A stretch of DNA of 64,000 bases from positions 919,501 through 983,500 of the forward strand of contig NZ_CP019426.1 of assembly GCF_009834515.1 (NCBI RefSeq), in the 5' to 3' direction. A program made the position numbers and the translations under genes. Positions 46,977-56,326 of this stretch are shown piece after piece. The notes below the pieces were generated by a model, which saw only the letters and a program-made list of their open reading frames with translations, ran no database searches and was not told the origin of the DNA. Origin of the DNA: Pseudomonas sp. R84. Lineage in GTDB: Bacteria; Pseudomonadota; Gammaproteobacteria; Pseudomonadales; Pseudomonadaceae. Numbering within the stretch: position 1 is the stretch's first letter; the number at the start of each line of letters is the position of its first letter.

Positions 46977-49787
46977 TCAGCAGGCCTTCGCCCGGGTCAC
47001 GCGATCCACCAGATAGACCAGCCCGTGGTAGTCGATTCCGCCGTGTTGCGTCAGACCGATCTCACAAGTCCGGCTGGTGGAAATCCCCTCGCTGCAATGC
47101 TGCACTGCATCCTTGAGCGTGCGCAGCGAGTGGCTGTTCAGCTCCGGCGTGGTGAAGCCTTTGTCGCCGGCAAATCCGCAGCAGTGAATGCCTTCCGGAA
47201 TCACCACGGTGTTGCTGCACCTGCGCGCCAGATCGATCAACGCCTGGCTTTCGCCCAGATGTTGTGTGCTGCAGGTCACGTGTACGGCAATCGGTGCGTC
47301 TTGTGGGGTGAAGTCCAGTCGATCAAGAAGGTGCGTACGGATGAAGCGCACCGGGTCGTACAGATCCAGACGGGTTTCTCCTACGTCCTGCACCAGCCGC
47401 AGCGTGCAAGGACTGGTGTCGCAATAGATCGGATCGAGCCCGCCGCGACTGGCGTGGAGCAATGCGCTGATCAGCTCCTGACGCTTGTGTTCTGCCTGCT
47501 CGGCGTAGCCTTTCGAGGCGAAGGGCTGACCGCAGCAGAGGTTGTCCTGATTGTCCGGAAAGACCACTTGGTAACCGGCCTTTTCCAGCAAGCCACGGGT
47601 TTTGTCGTACAGAGACATCTGCTCTTTATCGCCCGCCGCCGGGCCCATGACTCTCGATACGCACGCGGCTAGATAGACCACACGCGGACGTTCATCCGAG
47701 ACGCTGGGGCTGAAGCGAATCGCTTTTTCCGGTTGCGGCATCGCGTTTGTCCACAACGGCACCTGGCCTTTGGACAGGCGCGTAATGGCTGCTGAAAGCT
47801 TCGCCAGACGCGGTGCGCCGAGCATCATCCGCGCACCGTTGGCCACGTGCAGAGTGAAGCGTGCGCCTTGCAGGGTCTTGGCGAAATTTCCTTCGATCCA
47901 GTCGGCGGTTTTCTGATGCGTCGCGTGTCGGCCACGGAGCTTTTTCACCAGCTCACCGGTATTGATGCCTACCGGGCAACGTTGCGCGCACAGACCCGTT
48001 GCGGCGCAGGTGTCGATGCCTTGGTACTCGTAGGCTTCTTCCAGTTCGCGGGTGTCGATGCCCGCACGTTTTTTCGCCTGAATATCGCGCCAGATGACGA
48101 TGCGCTGGCGCGGGCTCAGGGTCAGGCCTTTCGAAGGGCAGACAGGCTCGCAGAAGCCGCACTCGATGCACTTATCGACAATCTCGTCGGCCGCCGGCAG
48201 CGGTTTCAGGTGTTTGAGGTGGATCTGCGGATCTTCGCTGAGCACCACGTCCGGGTTGAGAATGCCGTTCGGATCGAGCAGACGTTTGAGCTGCCACATC
48301 AACTGATAGGCGTCGCTGCCCCATTCCAGTTCCACGAATGGCGCCATGTTGCGGCCGGTGCCGTGTTCGGCTTTCAGCGAACCACCGAATTCCACCGCGA
48401 CCAGTTGTGCGACGTCGTCCATGAACGCTTGATAGCGTGCGACTTCTTCCGGATTGTTGAAGCCTTGGGTGAAGACGAAGTGCAGATTGCCTTCCAGCGC
48501 GTGTCCGAAAAGGATCGCTTCGTCGTAGGCATGTTTGTCGAACAATTCGATCAAGCGATTGACGCCGATGGCCAGTTGTTCGACCGGGAAGGTCACGTCT
48601 TCGATGATCACCGTGGTACCGGTTTTGCGTACGGCGCCGACGGCGGGGAAGGTGTCTTTACGGATGGCCCAGAGCTTGGCGTTCTCGGCAGGGTCTTCGG
48701 TGAAGTCGACCTGCTTTTCTACAGGGAAACCGCTGAGCGACGCCATGATCTGCGCCAGCTGTTCCCGCAGCAAAGTGGAAGAGGCGGCGCGGGATTCGAT
48801 GAGCAGCGCACAGGCATTCTTCGACAGTTGTTGTACGAAAGCCGGCATGCCCGGTTTGTCCTGCACCGAACGCAAACTGCGGCGATCCAGCAGTTCTACG
48901 GCGGACACCGGTTGGCTTTTCAGCACGGTGACCGCGTTGCAGCAGGTTTCCACATCCGGAAACACGATCAGCGCCGAGGCTTTGTTCGGGTGATCGATCA
49001 CCGTGTCGTAAGTCACCGCGCTGATAAAACCGAGGGTGCCTTCGGAGCCGACCAGCAAATGGCTCAAGATATCCACAGGCTCATCGAAATCCACCAAGGC
49101 GTTGAGCGACAGGCCGGTGGTATTTTTCAGACGGTATTTGTGGCGGATTCGTGCAGCCAGTTCGGCGTTGGCGCGGGTCTCGCGGCCCAATGTCGCCAAG
49201 CGTTCGAGCAGATCGCCGTGGCTCACGCGGAATGCCGCGACACTTGTAGCGTCTTCGGTATCCAGACGTGTGCCATCGGCCAGCACCAGGCGAATCCCGG
49301 CCAGCGTGTGGTAGGTGTTTTGCGCGGTGCCGCAGCACATACCGCTGGCATTGTTGGCGACGATGCCGCCGATCTTGCAGGCGTTGATCGATGCTGGATC
49401 CGGGCCGATCTTGCGCCCGAACGGCGCCAGCCACGCGTTGGCCTGCGCGCCGATCACCCCGGGTTGCAGGCGGATTTGCATGCCTTGGCCGCGAATCTCG
49501 CGCGCGTTCCAGTTATCCCCAAGCACGATCAAAACGGAATCGCTGATCGCTTGGCCGGACAGGCTAGTGCCGGCCGCACGGAAGGTCACCGGAACATGGT
49601 CGCGCTGAGCCAGTTTCAGCAGAGCCACAACTTCATCTTCGGACTCGACGCGGATTACCAGTTTCGGAATCAGCCGATAAAAACTTGCATCAGTGCCGAA
49701 GGCCAGCGTCGATAACGGATCATCAAAGCGGCGCTCGGCCGGAATCAGTTGTTGCGCATCACGCAGGAAGTTCGCTGGAAGCGTCAT
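46977..49787 (-). CDS. dld2: D-lactate dehydrogenase, FAD-binding plus 4Fe-4S (Dld2/GlcD-GlpC fusion)
   Basis: 936 residues. N-terminal FAD/PCMH domain (RAAGTSLSGQAISDSVLIVL, GPDPASINACKIGGIVANNA, GSEGTLGFISAVTYDTVID), FAD-oxidase C region (FGHALEGNLHFVF, KAEHGTGRNMAP). Then two ferredoxin-type 4Fe-4S motifs (CIECGFCEPVCP and CAATGLCAQRCP) and two CCG domains (CCGQPFASKGYAEQ, CCGFAGDKGF). It oxidises D-lactate and passes electrons to the respiratory chain. Operon order with LutABC and LldP supports lactate use. It overlaps lutC by 4 bases. Confidence 0.9.
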   Translation of the reverse strand: MTLPANFLRDAQQLIPAERRFDDPLSTLAFGTDASFYRLIPKLVIRVESEDEVVALLKLAQRDHVPVTFRAAGTSLSGQAISDSVLIVLGDNWNAREIRGQGMQIRLQPGVIGAQANAWLAPFGRKIGPDPASINACKIGGIVANNASGMCCGTAQNTYHTLAGIRLVLADGTRLDTEDATSVAAFRVSHGDLLERLATLGRETRANAELAARIRHKYRLKNTTGLSLNALVDFDEPVDILSHLLVGSEGTLGFISAVTYDTVIDHPNKASALIVFPDVETCCNAVTVLKSQPVSAVELLDRRSLRSVQDKPGMPAFVQQLSKNACALLIESRAASSTLLREQLAQIMASLSGFPVEKQVDFTEDPAENAKLWAIRKDTFPAVGAVRKTGTTVIIEDVTFPVEQLAIGVNRLIELFDKHAYDEAILFGHALEGNLHFVFTQGFNNPEEVARYQAFMDDVAQLVAVEFGGSLKAEHGTGRNMAPFVELEWGSDAYQLMWQLKRLLDPNGILNPDVVLSEDPQIHLKHLKPLPAADEIVDKCIECGFCEPVCPSKGLTLSPRQRIVIWRDIQAKKRAGIDTRELEEAYEYQGIDTCAATGLCAQRCPVGINTGELVKKLRGRHATHQKTADWIEGNFAKTLQGARFTLHVANGARMMLGAPRLAKLSAAITRLSKGQVPLWTNAMPQPEKAIRFSPSVSDERPRVVYLAACVSRVMGPAAGDKEQMSLYDKTRGLLEKAGYQVVFPDNQDNLCCGQPFASKGYAEQAEHKRQELISALLHASRGGLDPIYCDTSPCTLRLVQDVGETRLDLYDPVRFIRTHLLDRLDFTPQDAPIAVHVTCSTQHLGESQALIDLARRCSNTVVIPEGIHCCGFAGDKGFTTPELNSHSLRTLKDAVQHCSEGISTSRTCEIGLTQHGGIDYHGLVYLVDRVTRAKAC

Positions 49788-50455
49788 TGGTCCTCCAGAA
49801 TCAGCACCACCAGATCTTTCGGGCCGTGGGCGCCGTATGCCAGCACTTGCTCAATGTCGGCAGTTTTCGATGGGCCGGAGACCAGTAGAGCATTGGTCGG
49901 CATGCCTTGCGCCCATTCGAATTCCTGTTGCACCTGATAGAAGTTGTCGCGGATTTCACTGGCCTTGAGCAGCGCAAAATGCACCGGCGGCACCAGGCTC
50001 ATCAGCCGTGGTTCTTCGCGAGTTGGCCACAGAATCAGGCTGCCAGTGGCGGCAATGGCGCCGAGGGTGCCGGTGAGACTGGCCGGCGTGTCGTTGAACA
50101 GTTCGACTTTCCACTCTTCCATCGGCCGGTCGTAGGATTTCAGCGACGGCAGCTCGGGATTGTTCGCCCAGTGCAGAACGATTTTCTGCCCGTGCGCTGT
50201 CGTCGGCGCGATCAACAGGCTCGGCAACTGACGATCGCGCAGCAGTTGCGCGAGCAGTGCCGGCCAACCTTCGCCCGAGGTCATGTGAATCTCGGTGTGC
50301 ACTGCTTCCATCAATTTGCGCAGCTGCGGGATGCGCTGTTCAGCAGTGTAGGTGTAAGGCTGCGTCACCAGATCGACATCGAAGTTGTCGGCAATCGGCG
50401 TGGTGCCGGTCAGACTTTTCCGCAGTTTGCCGAGGATATTTTGCTTGGCGCTCAT
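49784..50455 (-). CDS. lutC: Lactate utilisation protein C (LldG-like)
   Basis: 223 residues from ATG 50455. LUD domain: SPSGLLAPTT-type LLIAPTTAHGQKIVLHWANN, TLGAIAATGSLILWPTREEP and SLVPPVHFALLKASEI. Forms the third subunit of the L-lactate dehydrogenase LutABC. ATGA-type overlap with lutB upstream and with the dehydrogenase downstream shows coupling. Confidence 0.9.
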   Translation of the reverse strand: MSAKQNILGKLRKSLTGTTPIADNFDVDLVTQPYTYTAEQRIPQLRKLMEAVHTEIHMTSGEGWPALLAQLLRDRQLPSLLIAPTTAHGQKIVLHWANNPELPSLKSYDRPMEEWKVELFNDTPASLTGTLGAIAATGSLILWPTREEPRLMSLVPPVHFALLKASEIRDNFYQVQQEFEWAQGMPTNALLVSGPSKTADIEQVLAYGAHGPKDLVVLILEDQ

Positions 50456-51909
50456 CAGCGGTCCCCCTGTTTGGCCAGATGCTCGCGGGCCATGTCGTGC
50501 AGTGAGCGGGCGGCGGGTTTCGGCGCGCTGTGGTTTTGCGTCCACGGACCGACGTTACTCGGAGTCAGGGCACGCAGGCGCGTGGCGAAGAAACCGAACA
50601 ATCGATACAAAGTCGGAGAGCTGTTGAGCCTGGCCCAGGCGTTCCAGATAAAACGTTCCTTGCGCGAATACTTGCTGCCCTGACCGCGCATCACTTGATT
50701 CGGGCTGTCCGGGGCTTTGACGTTTTCTTCGCGCAGGCGCCGCAGGATCGCCGGGATCGGAATTTTTACCGGGCACACTTCACCGCAGGCACCGCACAGC
50801 GACGAAGCGCTCGGGTGATCGGGTACTTTGGCCAGACCGACCATGTGCGGGGTGATGATTTTGCCGATCGGTCCCGGGTACACCTCGCCATAGGTGTGGC
50901 CACCGACGCGGGTGTAGACCGGGCAATGGTTCATGCAGGCGCCGCAGCGGATGCAGTTCAAGGTCTGGCGCAGTTCACTGTCGGCAAAAGCCTGGCTGCG
51001 ACCGTTGTCGAGCAGGACTAGATGGACTTCCTGCGGGCCGTCGAGTTCGTGTTCCTTGCGCGGGCCGGAGATCATGTTGACGTAAGTGGTGATCGGAATG
51101 CCCAGCGCCGAGCGCGTCAGCAGTGACAGCAGAGGCACCACGTCACGCAGGTTTTCCACAACCTTTTCGATGCCGGTGACGGCGATGTGCACCGGCGGCA
51201 CGGTGGTGGTCATGCGGCCGTTGCCTTCGTTTTCCACCAGCAGCAGGGTACCGGTTTCGGCCACGGCGAAGTTGACACCGGAGACGCCGATGTCCGCTTC
51301 GAAGAATTTCTGCCGCAGGACTCTGCGACCGATCTGAATGAGTTGGTCAACGTCCTTGGTGTATTCCACGCCAAGTTTGTCGTGGAACAAGGACGCGACC
51401 TGACCGGCATTCTTGTGGATCGCCGGCATAATGATGTGTGAAGGCTTCTCGTGGTCGAGCTGGACGATGTATTCCCCCATATCGGACTCCAGACATTCAA
51501 TGTCCCGAGCCTCGAGGAAATGGTTCATCTCCATCTCTTCGCTGACCATCGATTTGCCCTTGATCACTTGCCGCGCCTCGTGAGCGCGGATGATCGATAA
51601 GACGATGCCATTGGCCTCGTCCACCGTTTCCGCCCAGTGCACTGTCACACCGTTGCGGGTCAGGTTCTGTTCCAGTTGCTCGAGCAGGTCGGGCAACTTG
51701 GAGAGCGCGCGGGCTTTGATCGAATTGCCCAGTGCGCGCAAATGTTCTCTTTCATGGGGATCACTGAAAGCGGCTGCCCGCTTGACCATCAGTGAGTCCA
51801 TGGCAGTCCGGAAGTTGTTCCGCAACTGCTGATCACCCAGGGCATTGTGTGCCCGGGTGCGGAAATCTTCTTCTACGGCGACCGTAGGAATAATCGCGGA
51901 AGTGCTCAT
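50455..51909 (-). CDS. lutB: Lactate utilisation iron-sulfur protein B (LldF-like)
   Basis: 484 residues from ATG 51909, ATGA overlap with lutA. LUD domain in the N-terminal two thirds (KGKSMVSEEMEMNHFLEARD, VNFAVAETGTLLLVENEGNG) and two 4Fe-4S motifs (CIRCGACMNHCPVYTRVGG and CGACGEVCPVKIPIP). Electron-transfer subunit of LutABC, oxidising L-lactate to pyruvate. Confidence 0.92.
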   Translation of the reverse strand: MSTSAIIPTVAVEEDFRTRAHNALGDQQLRNNFRTAMDSLMVKRAAAFSDPHEREHLRALGNSIKARALSKLPDLLEQLEQNLTRNGVTVHWAETVDEANGIVLSIIRAHEARQVIKGKSMVSEEMEMNHFLEARDIECLESDMGEYIVQLDHEKPSHIIMPAIHKNAGQVASLFHDKLGVEYTKDVDQLIQIGRRVLRQKFFEADIGVSGVNFAVAETGTLLLVENEGNGRMTTTVPPVHIAVTGIEKVVENLRDVVPLLSLLTRSALGIPITTYVNMISGPRKEHELDGPQEVHLVLLDNGRSQAFADSELRQTLNCIRCGACMNHCPVYTRVGGHTYGEVYPGPIGKIITPHMVGLAKVPDHPSASSLCGACGEVCPVKIPIPAILRRLREENVKAPDSPNQVMRGQGSKYSRKERFIWNAWARLNSSPTLYRLFGFFATRLRALTPSNVGPWTQNHSAPKPAARSLHDMAREHLAKQGDR

Positions 51910-52730
51910 TGCGCACCCCCGGTTCGTTGCCACAGAAAGCTGGCGAGATGTTGCCCGCGCAGCGCTTCTTTTTGTTTCTCCAATGCGCCGTTGATGTTCA
52001 TCAAACAGCCACAGTCGGCGCTCAACACCTTGTGCGCGCCGGAATCCTTCAACGCTTTGGTCTTGTCAGCCACCATTGCGCCGGAAATGTCTGGCATACG
52101 GACGCTGAATGTTCCGCCGAAGCCACAGCATTCGCTTTCATGGTCGTGATTGACCCGTTCCACATTGCTCAACTGCGCCAACAACTCGCGACCGTGCAGG
52201 TGGGTGTTCATTTCGCGACGTGCCGAACACGAAGTGTGCAGCGCGACTTTGACCGGCTCGCCACTGTCCTTGAGCTGCACCTTGCAGACGAACAGCAGAA
52301 ACTCGGCCAGTTCATAGGTGCGGGCCGCGAGGCCCTGAACCTGTTTCAATGTTTGCGGCTCGTCCTTGAACAAGTCGGCGTAATGCTCGCGCAGCATGCC
52401 GGCGCAGGAACCCGACGGCACCACCACCGGATAATCCCCGGCAAACAGCGCCAGTTGCGAGCGCGCTACCGTCCGTGCTTGCTCGGTGTAACCTGAGGTG
52501 TAGGCCGGTTGCCCGCAGCAACTCTGCCCTTGCGGATACTCGACCCGAATCCCTTCGCGCTCCAGCAAGCGGATCGCGTCCATCCCGGCTTCGGGGTAGA
52601 ACAGGTCGACCACGCACGTGCCGAACAGGTAGACCCGCGACGGTTTCTCGCTGGGGTATTGCCGAGGTTCGGGCAGTGGCGGTGCCACACGGGTCGCGTT
52701 TGGCACGGCGTTGTAAAAAAGCTCGCTCAT
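51906..52730 (-). CDS. lutA: Lactate utilisation protein A (LldE-like)
   Basis: 274 residues from ATG 52730 (GGAG 9 bases upstream). Two CCG domains: VDLFYPEAGMDAIRLLEREG with CCGQPAYTSGY, and HTSCSARREMNTHLHGRELL with CCGFGGTFSVRMPDISGAM. CCG domains bind a [4Fe-4S] cluster. Third component of L-lactate oxidation. The gap of 150 bases to lldP holds two hairpins. Confidence 0.92.
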   Translation of the reverse strand: MSELFYNAVPNATRVAPPLPEPRQYPSEKPSRVYLFGTCVVDLFYPEAGMDAIRLLEREGIRVEYPQGQSCCGQPAYTSGYTEQARTVARSQLALFAGDYPVVVPSGSCAGMLREHYADLFKDEPQTLKQVQGLAARTYELAEFLLFVCKVQLKDSGEPVKVALHTSCSARREMNTHLHGRELLAQLSNVERVNHDHESECCGFGGTFSVRMPDISGAMVADKTKALKDSGAHKVLSADCGCLMNINGALEKQKEALRGQHLASFLWQRTGGAQ

Positions 52731-52771
52731 CAGGCGTGTCTCCGGGTGGGCCCGGTTATCCGTCTGTTGTA

Positions 52772-52863
52772 GCTGCTGAATATAGAGAGCATTGCTTTCA
52801 GCAGCCTTACAGACCGGGTTGTGAATTGCTGACGCCGAAATCACGGATCGGCGTCGGTTTTTT
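52772..52863. other. Two hairpins in the lldP-lutA gap
   Basis: GCTGCTGAA...TTCAGCAGC (52772-52805) and GACGCCGA...TCGGCGTC (52831-52855, with TTTTTT on the plus strand). The T run is on the wrong strand for the minus operon, so they are more likely mRNA processing or stability structures than terminators. Confidence 0.4.
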
Positions 52864-52880
52864 CCATGCTTCTTGTAGGT

Positions 52881-54575
52881 CTAGTGGACCAGCATGCCGG
52901 TGAACCAGTAGGCCTGAGCCAGGGTGATCAGACCGACAATCGTTGCAAAGAATAGGCTGTGCTTGAGGGTGAAGCGGAACAGATCCGATTCTTTGCCCAC
53001 CAGGCCGGTCGCGGCGCAAGCCACGGCGATCGATTGTGGCGAGATCATCTTGCCGGTCACGCCGCCACTGGTGTTCGCCGCCACGAGCAAGGTGTCGTTG
53101 ACGCCGATCTGGTGCGCAGTGGTTGCTTGCAACGAACTGAACAGGGCGTTGGACGAAGTATCCGAACCGGTGAGGAATACGCCCAGCCAGCCGAGGAATG
53201 GCGAGAAGAACGGGAACGCTGCGCCCGTACCGGCCAGCACCAGCGCCATGGTCGAAGACATGCCGGAGTAGTTGGTGACGAAGGCGAACGCCAGCACCAT
53301 GCCGATCGACAGGATTGGCCAGCGCAGTTCGTAGAAGGTCTCTTTCAAAGTGGTCAGACCAGTTTTGAAATTGATCTTCAAGACCAGCATCGAGATCAGC
53401 GCGGAGAAGAAAATCGCCGTGCCGGTCGCGGAAATCGGATCAAGTTTGAACACCGCCGGGATTGCTGTTGGAGCAGCCACGATCGGTGCGGTTTTGATCA
53501 CCAGCTGATCAAGGTGCGGAATTGCGAAGTTGAACACCCAGCTATACATCGAGCCGCTGGCGGCGAACATCGCTTTGAAAGGCTTCAGTGTCCAGATGGT
53601 CACCAGTACGGTGAGGATCAGGAACGGCGACCACGCTTTGAAAATTTCCCCGAGGCTGTAAGGCGAAGCCACGGTGGTGCGTTTCTGACCGAAACCGCCG
53701 ACGCTGGCGGTGATCGCAACACTCGATGTGGCACCAGCGATTTGCGCACCTGCGGTGCGTTTCGGCTGCCAGACTTTCAGGAACAGGGTCAGGGAAATCA
53801 GGCTAGCCAGCGCCGAAGTGATGTCCGGCAGCTCCGGGCCGATGAAGTTCGAGGTGAAGTATTGCGTGATGGCAAAGCTCAGCCCCGCGACCAGTGCAGC
53901 CGGCCAGGTTTCGCGCACGCCGCGCAGGCCGTCCATCATGAACACCAGCCAGAACGGCACGAACAGCGACAGCAGTGGCAGCTGGCGACCGGTCATGGCG
54001 CCGATCTTGAACGCGTCGATACCGGTGACTTGGCCGGCGACGATGATCGGGATCCCCAGTGCACCGAACGCTACCGGTGCGGTGTTGGCGATCAGGCACA
54101 GGCCAGCGGCGTACAGGGGGTTGAAGCCCAGTCCGACCAGCAACGCGGCAGTAATCGCCACGGGTGCGCCGAAACCGGCGGCACCTTCCAGGAACGCTCC
54201 GAAGCAGAAACCGATCAGCAGCACTTGCAGGCGCTGGTCGTCAGTAATCGATAACACCGAGCTGCGAATGACCTCGAATTGACCACTTTTGACCGTCAGT
54301 TTGTAGAGGAATACCGCCGCGACAATGATCCAGGCAATCGGCCACAGACCGTAGGCGAAGCCATAACCAGCGGCGGCGAAGGCCATGTCGACCGGCATCT
54401 GAAACGCGAAGATTGCCACGGCAATCGACAACGCGAGGGTGATGCTCCCGGCCACATGGCCTTTGAGGCGGAACACCGCCAACGCGAGGAAAAAGAACAC
54501 GATGGGGATGACGGCCGCGAGTGCGGACACGCCGAGACTGCCGAGCGGGCTGTAGAGCTGTTGCCAGGTTTGCAT
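52881..54575 (-). CDS. lldP: L-lactate permease
   Basis: 564 residues, twelve or more membrane segments. [60 protein letters not shown] and [20 protein letters not shown] are LldP/GlcA blocks. Imports lactate (and usually glycolate) with protons. First gene of the lld-lut operon, driven by the palindrome-controlled promoter beside lldR. Confidence 0.95.
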   Translation of the reverse strand: MQTWQQLYSPLGSLGVSALAAVIPIVFFFLALAVFRLKGHVAGSITLALSIAVAIFAFQMPVDMAFAAAGYGFAYGLWPIAWIIVAAVFLYKLTVKSGQFEVIRSSVLSITDDQRLQVLLIGFCFGAFLEGAAGFGAPVAITAALLVGLGFNPLYAAGLCLIANTAPVAFGALGIPIIVAGQVTGIDAFKIGAMTGRQLPLLSLFVPFWLVFMMDGLRGVRETWPAALVAGLSFAITQYFTSNFIGPELPDITSALASLISLTLFLKVWQPKRTAGAQIAGATSSVAITASVGGFGQKRTTVASPYSLGEIFKAWSPFLILTVLVTIWTLKPFKAMFAASGSMYSWVFNFAIPHLDQLVIKTAPIVAAPTAIPAVFKLDPISATGTAIFFSALISMLVLKINFKTGLTTLKETFYELRWPILSIGMVLAFAFVTNYSGMSSTMALVLAGTGAAFPFFSPFLGWLGVFLTGSDTSSNALFSSLQATTAHQIGVNDTLLVAANTSGGVTGKMISPQSIAVACAATGLVGKESDLFRFTLKHSLFFATIVGLITLAQAYWFTGMLVH

Positions 54576-54626
54576 ATGGGGTGGCCCCTAATTGTTGTTG
54601 GTCAGGCACTGTCAGCGTTCTTGGGT

Positions 54627-54643
54627 AATTGGTAATACCAATT
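54627..54643. promoter_or_regulatory. LldR operator
   Basis: AATTGGT-AAT-ACCAATT, a perfect palindrome in 7-bp arms and 3-bp spacer, between lldP and lldR. This is the GntR/FadR-subfamily TTGGT-N3-ACCAA type recognised by LldR/PdhR proteins. It lies about 50 bases before the lldP start. Confidence 0.8.
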
Positions 54644-54837
54644 TACAATCGCTGTTGGCTAGGGTAAAAGCCTTGATGGCGGTGTGTCAATTTGTCGCCC
54701 TGAAACTTTTGTCGAACAAGCGGTGCAGATCGCATCTGATCTGCTTTGCGCAAGTGGTGTCTGGTAGGTGTCGGCAAGGCGCCGATAGGCCAGAATAGAG
54801 AGCCCGGCGAGCGGTCGGGATCGTGGAGAAATGAGTT

Positions 54838-55605
54838 ATGGGGTTTGATCAGATTCGGCAGCGCCGTTTGTCTGACGATATTGTCGAGCGACTCGAGGGG
54901 ATGATCCTCGAGGGCACGCTGAAGTCCGGTGAACGGCTTCCGGCTGAGCGCACGCTGGCCGAACAATTTGGCGTATCACGGCCATCATTGCGTGAGGCGA
55001 TTCAGAAACTGGCGGCCAAAGGTCTGCTCGTCAGTCGTCAGGGCGGCGGCAACTATGTCGTGGAAAGCCTCGGCTCGACGTTCAGTGATCCGCTGCTGCA
55101 GTTGCTCGAAAGCAATCCTGAAGCACAGCGCGATCTACTGGAGTTTCGGCATACTTTGGAGGCATCGTGCGCCTATTACGCCGCATTGCGCGCCACCGAT
55201 GTCGATCGTGAGCGGCTGACCGCCGCGTTTGAAGAGTTGCAGGACTGCTATTCGCGTCACGATGAAGTCAGTCGGGCAGAGGAGGGCGCGGCGGATGCGA
55301 AATTCCATCTGGCGATTGCTGAAGCCAGTCATAACGCGGTGTTGCTGCACACCATTCGCGGGCTGTTCGATCTGCTCAAGCGCAACGTGGTGACCAACAT
55401 CGGAGGCATGTATAAGCAGCGCACGGAAACTCGCGACATGCTGATTACCCAGCATCGGGAATTGTACCTGGCGATTATTGAAGGTCGTGCGGAGCAGGCA
55501 CGGGAAGTCTCCAGCCGACATATCTTGTATGTGCAGGAAGTACTGGAAGAGGTGCGGCAAGAGGTTCAGCGCATGGCCCGGGCGGAGCGACGCAAGGGGA
55601 TGTGA
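54838..55605 (+). CDS. lldR: LldR-like FadR/GntR transcriptional regulator
   Basis: 255 residues. Winged helix (DDIVERLEGMILEGTLKSGE, TLAEQFGVSRPSLREAIQKL, RQGGGNYV) and an FCD ligand domain (LLEFRHTLEASCAYYAALRA, AKFHLAIAEASHNAVLLHTI, TQHRELYLAIIEGRAEQ), with His residues for metal or ligand binding. Divergent from lldP; lactate should release it from the palindrome. It can also repress itself. Confidence 0.92.
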   Translation: MGFDQIRQRRLSDDIVERLEGMILEGTLKSGERLPAERTLAEQFGVSRPSLREAIQKLAAKGLLVSRQGGGNYVVESLGSTFSDPLLQLLESNPEAQRDLLEFRHTLEASCAYYAALRATDVDRERLTAAFEELQDCYSRHDEVSRAEEGAADAKFHLAIAEASHNAVLLHTIRGLFDLLKRNVVTNIGGMYKQRTETRDMLITQHRELYLAIIEGRAEQAREVSSRHILYVQEVLEEVRQEVQRMARAERRKGM

Positions 55606-55615
55606 TTTTTTAAAG

Positions 55616-55709
55616 CAAAAGATCGCAGCCTGCGGCAGCTCCTACACAGGAATATGTATTTCCCTGTAGGAGATGCCGCAGGCTCGGGCCGCGATCGGAC
55701 GATCTTTGC
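55616..55709. repeat. REP-like long inverted repeat
   Basis: AAAGATCGCAGCCTGCGGC and CAGCTCCTACA on the left, with TGTAGGAGATGCCGCAGGCT and GCGATCGGACGATCTTT on the right. The wording GATCGCAGCCTGCGGCAGCTCC is a common Pseudomonas intergenic repeat, so this is a REPIN-type element between convergent lldR and smpB. The hairpin may also stop transcription. Confidence 0.75.
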
Positions 55710-55724
55710 TTTCGGGGGGGAAGA

Positions 55725-56207
55725 CTAGTCTTCCTTGCCCTTGTTGCGCACCGCACGCTGCAGTTCACGACCGGCGTCGCGTTCGCGCTCGGTGTCACGC
55801 TTGTCGTATTCCTTCTTGCCCTTGCCCAGAGCGATCTCGCACTTGACCATGTGCTTGCTCCAGTACCAGGACAGGCAAACGCAGGCGTAACCCTTTTGCT
55901 GCACCATCGCTGCAAGCTTTTCCAGCTCGCGGCGGTTGAGCAGCAATTTGCGTGTGCGCACCGGGTCAGCGATGACGTGGGTGCTTGCGGTCATCAGAGG
56001 CGTGATGTGGCTGCCAAGCAACCACGCTTCGCCATCCTTGAGCAGGACATAGCTGTCGACCAGCTGTAGCTTGCTTGCCCGCAGACTTTTTACTTCCCAG
56101 CCGGCCAGGACCAGACCAGCCTCGAACTTATGCTCGATGAAGTAATCGTGTCGCGCCTTTTTGTTCTGCGCGATGGTCCCTGTTGGGTGTTTCTTCTGTT
56201 TAGCCAT
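55725..56207 (-). CDS. smpB: SsrA-binding protein SmpB
   Basis: 160 residues. [47 protein letters not shown] and [20 protein letters not shown], then a basic tail ([20 protein letters not shown]). Binds the tRNA-like domain of tmRNA, whose 3' end here hosts the prophage. Conserved and complete. Confidence 0.95.
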   Translation of the reverse strand: MAKQKKHPTGTIAQNKKARHDYFIEHKFEAGLVLAGWEVKSLRASKLQLVDSYVLLKDGEAWLLGSHITPLMTASTHVIADPVRTRKLLLNRRELEKLAAMVQQKGYACVCLSWYWSKHMVKCEIALGKGKKEYDKRDTERERDAGRELQRAVRNKGKED

Positions 56208-56326
56208 AGGGGCGGCATTATATGGAGATAAACCGCTGTCGGCTACGGTGATGCTGCGTGCTTGAGCAGGTTGAGTGAATCCCGGACAATGCGGCCTCTT
56301 TTTCTAACGCTTGGGCGTGATAAACG

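Noticed and set aside
47847..49715. 622-codon plus-strand ORF opposite the lactate dehydrogenase
   Set aside because: Shadow of the high-GC dehydrogenase gene in the antisense frame; Arg/Gln/Gly-rich, no domain.
52831..52863. Terminator between lldP and lutA
   Set aside because: The T run is on the plus strand, while the operon is on the minus strand.
52959..54254. 431-codon ORF opposite lldP
   Set aside because: Antisense shadow; His/Arg/Gln-rich composition without any fold.
55616..55709. A small RNA gene between lldR and smpB
   Set aside because: Sequence is a common genomic repeat; no promoter was visible.
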